64,000 nucleotides of DNA, taken from positions 51,656,358 to 51,720,357 of the forward strand of contig CM065801.1 in NCBI GenBank assembly GCA_033398695.1, written 5' to 3'. Made by a program: the position numbers and the translations under genes. Below the pieces are notes generated by a model. It ran no database searches and was not told the origin of the DNA. It saw only the letters and a program-made list of their open reading frames with translations. This document shows positions 35,434 through 47,500 of the stretch, piece by piece. Within the stretch, counting starts at the first letter, position 1. The number at the start of each line of letters is the position of its first letter. The stretch is from Orobanche coerulescens (taxonomy: Eukaryota > Streptophyta > Magnoliopsida > Lamiales > Orobanchaceae).

Positions 35434-35585
35434 TTACCCCAAACCTCGGTAGTTTTTGTAAAAATCCAAAAATACGAATCTTCGAAATTTAAAAAACTCA
35501 CCTTTACAACTTTGTTCCTGGAGCTGAGAAAGGCAGACTGCAATCCGAGCACCTAAGCGTGCATTATTTTTCACAAGAGCAATAT
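35434..35585 (-). CDS. PUMY: PUMY exon 12 with uncertain 3' end
   Basis: [20 protein letters not shown] plus QLQEQSCK is family sequence. The frame then runs on for 22 codons to TAA at 35434-35436. A good donor (AAAG|GTGAGT) sits at 35502/35501, so a further small exon may exist. The read-through tail lies in sequence resembling a common intergenic plant repeat (caaacctc...gtagtttttgtaa). Confidence 0.75.
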
Positions 35586-38500
35586 CTAATCCCTAATTAA
35601 GGAAATTTCACGCTATGAAATGAAACTCAGCTGCCGAAAAAACTGTTGATTTGAGTAACAATAAATATTCACAATTTTATGCATGTAAGAAGTGATTAGG
35701 TAGATATAGACGGAGTGATTGCAAAACTCTTCTGAGCTTCTAGTTGGCAAAATTGAGTAATTTTTCCAATCAGAAACTGTGGATCACTTCTTTTAAGGTT
35801 TGAAACACTCCCGAGATATTACATCCTTTAGCCTTTATTTAAAATATGCACATTTGATAAAGAATACTCGAGGAAAGAGAGGCTCCTCCAGTTAGCTCAT
35901 TCAGTCTAGCAAGTAAGAATGGAGTTTCAGCACTGCCAGTAATATTCTGCTCCCTGTTCACAGGCCCAAGCCATTATCAGTTAGTAAGAAATACCATCGA
36001 GGTTTAATCTAATTAGAAAAAGCTCAACAATTTATCGAAATCACGAGTATCCCGTTTATGTTTCTATTTTACAAATTAGACCCAAGGCACTGGTTTAGAA
36101 AATATCAACCCCAAGGGGTGTTTGTAATACCTGTCTTTTGGGATAATACAAAATTTGCCCCTAAGCTTTAGACCAGTTATAAAAAAAAAAAAAAAAAAAA
36201 AAAATTAGCCATCTTTTCAAAGTACATAACCGCCCCGACATTTTACATTTGTCTTACAAAAGTGCAGCCATCAAGAGGGGTCAAGAGGGCGCTATTTGTA
36301 GAAGTAAATAAAAAACTCAAGGGGTTATTTGTAATTTCAAAAGATAAGTGCATTTTCTTGTAGTTAAACTAAACCTGACGGAACGATAACTGGTTTCTCC
36401 GTAATTAGGTCAAACCCCAAAGGTAGTTTTCATAATCATCCCTAAGCTAAATATATCTAGGACTAAAACAGTATAAATATTTCATAGAGCTGCTACCGAG
36501 CTTCCTTAAGAGCTCTCTGTATTGCTGACTCGATTATGTTTCCTGAAGCAGAATATTCGCTCGGAATAGGGACCGCTATCAGAACTCCACTTCCCAGATT
36601 AAGATTAATGTTTGTATCTGTGATTAGCAGGGAACATTATGTCAGCAAGTTAATATAATAACAAAAAACAAAAATCACACACTATAGAAATAATACGACA
36701 TAACAAACCACACCTATTAGTCGAGCACAATCCTCAGGGGAGTCCACACGGCAGGGTGCCTATATTTATAAATAAACTAATAACAAAGTAACAACTTAAG
36801 AAATCAAGAATTCCTATTAGATTACATGCGCAACTGAGAATTGATCAGAAATATCAAATAATATACTAGGTTACCATAACTTATCAAGAGCGTTTAGTAA
36901 TGGCACGATAATAACATCTCATGGATTGATGGGTCAAAGGAAAGCAATAGACATTAACAATAATGCATCCACTCTTTATTAGGTAATACAAAAGATCAAT
37001 TTGGTGTTGCTACTTATCAAGAATCATCATGCAAAGTCTATTAGGAATACCTATTAGATTTTGATAATGTCATCCCTGTATTGAGTCATTATTCAAATGT
37101 ATGTTTAAAGTACTTGGCAAAATGTAAAGAAGAACCAAATGAGTATCTTCAATAGGCCTTAAAGTATTTAGGCTTAGTATTATTGATCAGTTGTAAAATC
37201 GACTAAGTACAAAACAGAGAACTTTATTTCAAAAAAGAGAAGATCAGAGAAGAAGTCCAAGTCAGAGAACTTCAAGTCAGAGAAATCCAAGTCAGAAAAC
37301 TTCAGGTCAGAGAACTTCACTTCAGAGCAAAGAAGATCATCTCATAGAAGTTCAAGTCAGAGAATCCAGAAGCAGAGATCATCAGAGCACAGAACTTCAT
37401 CTCAGAGAAGTTCAGGTCAGATAACCTCAGAGGACTTCACATCAGAGAACTTTACATTGACTGCACTTCAGGCAGCTTTGACCAAGTTATTTCAGACAGA
37501 TTCTCAGTTCAGCCAAATACTCGGTCCACGTCAGCAAAACGTTGAAAATCAACAATCACGGAAAGTCACATGCGGACCTAGGAGACAAACTTGAAAGATT
37601 CCCGGAAAGCAAGAAATTAAATATTCATCAAGATCCGCGCTCTGAAGACTTTATACTTATTCTAATCAAGAATAACGGCTCTCACAAGAAAGTCTTTCAA
37701 ACGGTCGAAACTGAAAAGGGAATCCAGCCTTGCAACGGATTGATAAGATAAACAAAGAAGTCCACTCTCCAACGGACGGATTGGTTACAGTAGTGCAACG
37801 GCTATGAAGGAAGCTCAAGGATCGTACTATATATATCTGAAGATATGAATTTAGCAAGACACGATGCGAACAACAGTGCGAACAAAACTTACAAGCGATC
37901 AAAGCATTCAAGCAATCAAAAGCATTCTATAGCATCGTGAAAGAGCAAGCTTAAGAGATCATATCCAAAGAAGCTCTTTGTTGGAGAAGACAACACTCTT
38001 GTCTAAAAACTTGAGTACGGGGTTGCTTTCTTGAACGAGGTTCTTAAAAGTAAAGAGATTGTAAACGCATCCACTGGTTCTTGATTGGAAAGTGATAGAC
38101 AACTCGAGCGTTGTTGAGGCATCCAAGGGTTTTCAATCAGGAGGTGCTAGGCAGTCAAGGGAGTTGCAACGGCCACGGGTTTCCACTGGTTGGAAGCTGT
38201 TGTAACTAGGCAAAATTCATTGTAACCTTTATCACTGGTTGACAGTTATAGTGAATTTATCTCCAACTGGTTTGGAGAGAAGTGGATTAGTAGAGGATTA
38301 CCCCACCTCTGAAACCACTATAAGTGCCTGCGTGTTTTACTGCATTGAACATCATACTTACCTGCTGCATACATATTTATTGTTCCATTAGTTAGTATCT
38401 GCAGAGAACATTAAGTTACCTGCTATCGTCATCAGCTGTCTTCCGCATATCTTGTCTGCAGACAACTCTAAGTCATCTGTACTTATCACAGCTGAGGAAC

Positions 38501-41500
38501 TCACCTGACTTTCACGATTCACCCCCCCCCCCTCTAGACTTATTCCTGACGGCTTGTGACCTACAAGTGGTATCAGAGAGGTTGGTTCAATTTTTACAGA
38601 ACCAGATCCATATATCAGAGGATATATATATTCTAATCTCTCATTTAGAATGGAACACATGCAACACATGCACTCTAGGTTACCTGTATTTTCTGTTGAT
38701 GAATATGACCTCAGGAAGATAAGAATGCAGGCACACTTATCATCCATTCATGACGACATGTGGTGCATCATTGAAGACGGTCCTTTCATCTTTGAGAAGG
38801 ACAACTCCCCTGAAGAAATTACAGCTGGGAAGCCAGAGAAGATTCCCAAGAAAAGGACGAAGCTGACCCCTGAAGAAAGGAAGCTGGCCAATCTTGACAA
38901 CCAGTCCAAAGATGTGCTGTACCAGACTCTTGACAAATCAAACATGGTCAAGATCAAGAATTGTAAAAATGCCAAAGAAATTTGGGACACATTAGCTGTA
39001 TATGTGTGAGGGAACCGAGTTGATAACGGAAAATAAGTTGTCAATTGCTACTCAAAAGTTTGACAACTTCAAAATGAAGAATGGTGAATCAATTGACCAA
39101 GTGGACACAAGATTCACTGAGATCATAAATGAAATTAACTCCCTTGGAAAGACTTATGGCAACAAGGAGATGGCCATTAAAGTTCTAAGATCCCTCAACC
39201 CGAATGAAGCATGAAGGCGGTGGCTATGAGAGAATCAAAGGATCTCAACAAAATAAAAATCCAAGAGCTGTTCTCTGATCTGAAGGCTTATGAGTTCGAG
39301 CTTCCATGTACATCATCAACTGCTAGCATTTGCAGCAGAGTCCCCTGCCAAGACCCTATCTGAAGTCAAACCTCCGAATCCTCTAGATTTTGAGGAAGAG
39401 ATGGCATTCATAATGCAAAGATTCAGCAACTTCCGGAAAAACTATTCTAAGTACAAGAAGAACTACAAAGACAATCCAAGAAGGAATCAAAAGGCTGGAA
39501 ACTGGAAGGTTGAATGCTACAACTGTCATAAGACAAGACATATACAATTTGACTGTCCTGATCTTAAGAAAATCAAGAAGGACGTGAGCAGAAAGGAGGA
39601 CAAGAGGAAAGCCCTCATCATTGAAGATCAGATTGAAGAGAGAGTAGAATCAAGCGATGGATTCTTCTGTGATGATGATGATGAATACAGTTGTCTGATA
39701 GCCAACTTAGCAGATGAAGAGATAACTTCTAAACCTCAAAATACTGAAGGTTTCAGCTCTGACATATCTGAAAACATGGATCTTCATAAATCTGTTAATC
39801 AATTGCTAAAAGATTTTGAAACCTTAAAATCAACTCACCAGACTGTCACCAGACTGTCACAACTGAGAATGAACAGCTGAAATATGAGAGAGTCCAGCTG
39901 AAAAATGATTTTGACAAGCTCAGTCAAGAGTCGGCAAAATTTAAAATACTATAGCTGAGCTTGAAAAACGATCTGAAAATTTTTCGAAAAACTCAGCTGA
40001 GGATATTGCAGCTGAGATACATAAGCTGACTGTTTTAAATAGTGAAAAGTCAGCTGCAGTCGCTCATGTCAAAACTGAGCTAGCCAAGGTAAAACAGTTA
40101 AATAGTACACAGGCTAAAAAGATAACATCTCTAAAGGCATCTATAACCCTGGATGAACTGTGTATGAACAAAAGGCCACTATATTCCAGATCAGGCCTTG
40201 GATATGACCCCAACACTCCCTCTAGTTCAAAAACTACTTTCATCAAGGGAGAAACACTTGTCCCGACTGCTGAGCCTACTTACAAACCCGTATTTCAAAA
40301 TAGGCAGCAGCCAAGTCAAAGGTTTAGGCAGCAGCCAAGGTTCACAAGGCAGCCACCTAGACAAGAGACTAGGCAATGGCCAAAGCAAAAGCAGCAGCCA
40401 AGACATTATGCCAATTATTATCAAAGGCTCCCTAAAAACAGATTTCAAAATGGGAGAGGCAAATGGAAACCTCAAGGTTATCCAAGTTTTCAAAATGAAC
40501 AGGTGTGGAGACCCCAACGATTTAATAAATGGTCTCAGCCAAGATTTAGAAAAGGCCCACACCACAGATTTTATGAGGCATATCCAGTATACAATCCTAA
40601 CCAGGGATATAGGCCTAGACAACACACACCTTTTAGGGGCAATCAACATAACTTCCATAATTCAAGGAGAAATCAATTCTCCAGGAAACCTACTAACCCC
40701 CGAGGACCCACACAGATTTGGGTACCTAAATCTCTGCTTGTTTGATTGCAGAAAAGGTGGAAGGACTACTACCACATCTCTTCAAACTCAACAATGGGAG
40801 GAGAATAATGGTTTGTAGATTCTGGATGCTCAAGGCACATGATTGGGAATAAGAAGGTGCTATCAAATTATATCAAAGAAAGAGGCCCAGATGTAACCTT
40901 TGGAGATAGTTCTAGAGGACAGACAAAAGTATTTGGAGAGCTGCACAGAGGAAATATAACCATATCCAAAGTCCATTATGTCAAAGGGCTCAAATACAAC
41001 CTTTTGAGCATAAATCAGTTCGGTGATGAGAAGAACCCAGTAATCTTCACCATTTGGAAATGCATGGTGATTGATATCCTATCAGGAGAAGTGAAGCTAC
41101 AAGGATTCAGAAGGAGAGATGTCTACATGATAGATTGGAATACAGGCACTCCCAACACCTGTTTTCTATCCAAGACAATTGCTGAAAATAGATGGCTGTG
41201 GCACAAAAGATTATGTCACCTGAACTTCAAAGCCATCAACAAGATTAGCTCTCAATAGCTGGTCAGAGGACTTCCAAGAAGAAGTATTCAAGAAGAAAGC
41301 TCTCTGTGATGCATGTCAGAAAGGAAAGCAGACCAGAGCATCTTTCAAACCAGTTCAGCTACCACTCTCACCACAAGAGTTCTACATCTACTTCATATGG
41401 ATCTCTTTGGCCCCATCAAGCCAAGAACATTGAGTGGAAGGAAGCACGCTCTAGTAGTAGATGACTACTCAAGATACACATGGGTTGTTTTTCTCTATAA

Positions 41501-44500
41501 AAAGAGTAAAACACTAACAAAATTACCTGAGCTACTAAGGAAGATCCAGAATGAGAAATCCCTCTCAATCATCAAGATCAAATAAAATAGAGGAGGAGAA
41601 TTTCTCAACAAGGCAATCACTGAGTACAGTGATCAGAATGGAATCCAGCATGAAGTCTCTGCAGCAAGGACTCCACAGCAGAATGGTGTTGCTGAAGAAG
41701 GAACAGAACCTTGAAGGAAGCTGCCAGGTCCATGATTGTAGAAGCTGACCTGGGCTGAAGCTGTCAACACAGCATGCCACACTCCGAACAAGAGTATGAT
41801 TGTAAAGAGACATGGCAAAACTCCCTATGAGGTTTGGAATGGCAGGACACCAACTGTTGCATATTTTCATATTTTTTATTGTAAGTGTTTCATCTACATT
41901 TCCATTGTTTCCAATGGAGCCAAAGACTCCTTATTCTTTAGTTCTGGATTATAATGGAATAAAACAAAATGACTCACTAAATTGGCTGCACTTCTTTTTC
42001 TCATGAAGTACTAGTCATTCCATGCAATTCTCGATGCAATTTTCATTTTGGATCATCCGGAAACAGCCTCTCTGTGTTAAGACAGGGGTAAGGCTGCGTA
42101 CAGGGGTAATTTTCATTTTGGATCATCCCCCCTTACCTCGCTTTTTGCGGGAACCGTTGAGGCATTGGGGTAATGTTGTTGTAAGTGTTTCATCCACAAC
42201 AATGGTAAAACCCAACTGTATGCCTTTGATGCTAAAACTGATGATGGTCTCTTTATGGGATACAAATAAGCAAGGCATATAGAGTATTTAATAAAAGAAC
42301 CTTAGTTGTGGAAGAAACACCTCATGTTGTGTTTGATGAGTCTACTGTTGAGTACAGGAAACAGGTGGAATCAATTGAGAAAAAGCTCAAATCCGCCACC
42401 CTAGAAGAAGTCATCATTCATGACACATGAATGATGGACTCACGTGCATATCAGCCTGAAGACCCAACCGCAGATCAGATAGGATCCCAAAACCTACCTG
42501 ATCCAGATGCAGCTGATGAAGACCAATCTATAGCTGATAAAGACCCATCTACATATGACAGGCTCCCCACCTGCAGATGACAAGACCGTAGCTGATCCAG
42601 TTGCAGACCAAGAAGGCCAAAACCAAGCTGATGCAGAGAGAGACGATGTTCACCAAAGCAACTTTACAGGGGAACAAACCCTGAAGAAGAAGATATCCCC
42701 AAATGGCTCAGAGATCATCCCATTCAAGAGATCATTGGAAAGCTAACTGATGGAATCAGAACCAGACAATCCACAGTACCCGCAGGAATGGCAATGTTCT
42801 CATGTTTCATGTCTCAAATGGAACCCAAGACAACAGAGCAAGCACTGGAGGACTACTCATGGATCAATGCAATGCAAGAAGAGCTCAACCAGATGGAGAG
42901 AAACAATGTCTGGGAACTAACAGACAGACCAGATCACAAGAAGGTTATAGGCACCAAATGGGTGTACAAAAACAAGTTGATGAAGATGAAGTTGTTGTTA
43001 GGAATAAAGCCAGAGTTGCTAAAGGGTATGCACAATGTGAAGGAATAGCTTTTGATGAAATATATGCACCTGTTGCAAGATTGGAAGCCATCAGACTATT
43101 CCTTGCATATGCAGCATTCAAGGATTTTGAAGTCTACCAAATGGACGTGAAAAGTGCCTTTCTCAATGGAATTCTAGAAGAAGAAGTCTATGTGGAGCAA
43201 CCCCCGGATTTGTCAAAGGAGACAAAGTCTACAAGCTTCTAAAAGCTCTATATGGACTCAAGCAGGCACCAAGAACATGGTATGAGACAATATCTGTGTT
43301 TGAGAAGAACGATTTCAGCAAAGGCAAGGTTGACCAGACCCTATTCAGAGTAGAGCATGAAGACCACATATTATTAGTACAAATATATGTGGATGACATC
43401 ATATTTGGCTCAACCAACCCGGAGCTATGTGAGAAGTTCTCAAATCTCATGCAAGGAGAATTTGAGATGAGTATGATGGGCAAACTGAATTTCTTTCTTG
43501 GTATGCAAGTCAAGCAGATGAAAAATGGAATTTTCATCAACCAAGCTAAATACACAAAAGATCTAATCAAGAGATTTGGAATGGATTCAGCCAAACCAGC
43601 AAGAATACCAATGAGCACAAGCCTACAGATGAAGGAGGCATATCAGTAGATCCAACCCACTACAGAGGACTTATTGGATCACTCCTTGATGCGACCCCCA
43701 CACGACGTGCCGTGGTAACCGCTATCGCTAGTATGATTTTAGTTCCCAAGATCGTTCCAATATTAAGCAAATGATTGTTTTACTTCAAGCCCTCTACGTG
43801 ACGCGCCGTAGCAAACTGGAAGGTGCGATTCAAACACGCCACGAGGTTTCTAACGCCTCGATTAGTGAATTGAAATCACGATTTATATTTTGGAGACACA
43901 CTCAACAAAATAAGAAGAAAATTTGTTAACACAAACACTCACAATTTTGATAAATTTCAAGGTGCCTTTACAAATGAAAATGAGGGCTATTTATAGCCAA
44001 AATTCCTACAACTATTACAATAAAAAAATATAAAATAAAGACTAAGAAATTATAATTCAAACATTCAAAGCTCCTAAAATCTGATCCATGACAAATCAAC
44101 CCATAAGTTAAGGAGTCAATATATTTTTAGGGGACAAAAATCAAGGACCAAGACTTAAGTTTTGAAAATAAGAAATCAAAGTTAAAGAAAAATATGTTGT
44201 TGTCGTTTTAGTGGAATAACAGATCCTATACTTCGGATTTTGATCTTGATGTCTTCTAGCTGATTGTAGTACTTCCTCTTAGCTTTTAAATCCACCGGAA
44301 TCGTCTCAATCGGATATTGGACGTGAAAGTTATGATAAAAATACGAATGTGTATCGTATCTGAAATTTCCAGCGCCTGCTTTCAATTGTATCGCATCTTC
44401 AGATAGGCTTATTGCTTGGAATGATGACATCAACACTTCTAATCTAACATGTGACGGCTTCAATAACACAAATAAAGATGTTATTATATTTATGGTCACC

Positions 44501-47500
44501 GGTCTGATTAAAATAATTTTGCACGAGCATTGTTAATGAATTCTTTATCGCATTTGCTCGTGATCTTGTTATTGGTCCTACAGGAATGTATAGTTCTTCT
44601 TCTGACTGACTGATGCTTCTTGATTCACATCATTCCCTCCGTCCTCAAAAGGATTCGTCCTCGAATCTGAAAATTTAAAAGGGCTTAAGTCAGCAACATT
44701 GAAGGTAGCAGAAACATTATATTTACCAGGTAGATCCACTTTGTAGGCATTATCATTGACGCGTTCTAAAATTTGAAATGGTCCGTCTCCCCTCGGCATC
44801 AACTTCGACTTCCTTTGTGCGGGAAACCTCTTTCCTCAAGTGAATCCAAACCCAGTCACCCGGTTCAAAGAATACTTGCTTCCGTCCCTTATTCTTTATT
44901 CGGACATTATGTTCGTTGCATTTTTTTATTTGTTCTCGAACTTTTACATGCAGTTGTTTGATCATTTCAGCCTTTTTCTTGCCATCGATACTGCCCATGT
45001 CATCTATAGGAATAGGCAACAAGTCTAAAGGAGTTATCGGATTAAAACCATATACAATTTCAAATGGAGAAAATGCAGTGGTAGAATGAACGGTTCTGTT
45101 GTAAGCAAATTCAATTAATGGTAAAGATGTTTCCCAATTTTTCAAGTTCTTGTTAACAAGAGTTCGTAACAATTGACCAAGTGTTTAGTTAACTACCTCG
45201 GTTTGGCCATCAGTTTGGGGATGACAAGTTGTCGAATAAAGAAATTTTGTTCCCAGTTTCGCCCACAAAACTTTCCAAAAATGGCTAAGAAATTTAGTAT
45301 CCTGATCGGACACTATACTTTTTGGCATTCCATGTAAACGGACAATTTCTTTGAAAAATAAATTTGCAATATAAGTGGCATCGTCAGTTTTGTGACATGC
45401 AATGAAATGTGCCATTTTGCTAAATCTATCAACAACGACAAATATCGAATCACATCCAGATTTTACCTTTGGTAACCCCAACACAGTCCATAGAAAGATC
45501 AACTCAAGGCTCGTTAGGAACTGGAAGTGGCATGTACAAACCATGTGGTAAAACTCGTGATTTTTCCCTTCGACAAATAATGCATGAATTGACAATTTTA
45601 TAAACATCATGTTTCATTTTAGGTCAAAAGAAGTGTTCATGCAATATTTCAAAAGTTTTGGCAATTCCAAAATGTCCCATTAATCCCCCACTATGTGCTT
45701 CCCTTACTAACAACTCCCGTGTCGAACAAAAAGGAATGCAAAGTGTTTATTTTCACGGAATAAAAATCCATCAGCCCGATAAAATTTATCCACACTTTTT
45801 GTTTCGCAAGCAATATATGTTTCGCCAAAATCTTTATCTCCCACGTAAGATCCTTTCAAGAGCTCAAATCCCAACAATTTACAAGAAAGCGTATTAAGTA
45901 ATACATACCTTCTCGACAATGCATCGGCAACGACGTTCTCCTTACCTTGTTTATACTTGATGATGTAAGGAAATGACCCGGCATCTCTACAAACTCTATG
46001 CCTCTACGATGACTCCTGGATAGTCATACTCCTTTCCCTCATGTACTGCTTAAGGTTCATAGTCACTCTGTCTTCTCCTTTGCTGCTGTGAAGGGTGGTC
46101 TTTCAGAGCCTTATGTGGATGTAGTGGATAAGCTCGTCCTCTAACCATTTGGCATGTCTTTTACTCAACTTATTTTGTCCCTTGAGATGCTTCAATGATT
46201 CATGATCCGTGTGAACCACGAACTCCTTAGGCCATAAGTAGTGTTGCCACGTACGTAAAGCTCTAACCAAAGCATACAATTCTTTATCATATGTAGGATA
46301 GTTCAACATCGCTCCTCCAAGTTTCTCGCTAAAGTAAGCAATCGGCCTCTTTCCCTGCATTAATACCGCTCCAATTCCTACTCCTGAAGCATCACACTCA
46401 GCTTCAAAAGTGTTGGAAAAATCTGGTAATGCTAAAACAGGTGCAGTGCATAATTTATCCTTTAATGTGTTAAAGGCATTTTCTCGATCATCATCCCAAT
46501 GAAATTTAGCATGTTTCTTTACAAGTTCATTTAACGGGGCTGCAATCGTGCCAAAATCTTTAACAAAGCGTCGATAAAAACCTGCTAAACCGTGAAAGCT
46601 TCTTACCTTAGTTGCATTAGTCAGTCTAGGTCATTCTCGTATGGCCCTTATCTTCTCTTCATCAACTTTTATGCCGTCAATACTAACAACATACCCAAGG
46701 AATATAACCTCACTCATGCAAAAAGTACATTTCTTAAGACTAGCATATAATTGTTCCTTTCTCAAGGTAATTAAAACCAATCTTAAATGTTCAACGTGTT
46801 CATCTGTACTCTTGCTATAAATGAGAATATCATCAAAGTATACGACAACAAATTTTCCAATATAAGCACGCAAAACATGATTCATTAGCCGCATAAAAGT
46901 GCTCGGTGCATTTGTAAGACCAAAAGGCATTACCAACCATTCATATAATCCGTATTTAGTTTTAAAGGCCGTTTTCCATTCATCCCCTTCTTTCATACGT
47001 ATTTGGTGATAACCTTTCATTAAATCAATTTTGCTAAACACACGTGAACCATGTAATTCATCTAACATATCATCTAACCTTGGAATTGGATGTCGATACT
47101 TTACCGTGATATTGTTCACCGCTCGGCAGTCGGTGCACATTCTCCAAGTCCCGTCTTTCTTTGGTACGACAATTATCGGAACGGCACAAGGACTCAAACT
47201 TTCTCGGATATACCCAATACTTAATAACTTCTCGACTTGCCGCTGAATCTCCTTAGTTTCTTCAGGATTATTTCGGTATGCCGGTCGGTTTGGAATGACA
47301 GCTCCTGGAACAAAGTCGATTTGGTGCTCGATCCCTCAAACCGGGTGGTAGCTCATCCGGAAAAATATCATTGAAGTCCTGCAATAGAATTTTTATAGTA
47401 CTCGGAACATTCCGGTTTTTATCATCGTCAAGAGTGCAAATTCGTTTGGTAAGAAGTAAGTATGCGGGTTGCCCCTCCTCAACTTCTTTAACGACTTACT

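Noticed and set aside
37245..37470. Possible CRISPR-like repeat array
   Set aside because: Units are degenerate, adjoin without spacers and lie in a plant LTR.
44182..44499. 105-codon minus-strand ORF in the Gy-3 3' LTR region
   Set aside because: I could not link it to a known protein. Its place after integrase suggests LTR sequence, so it is noted only in the LTR entry.
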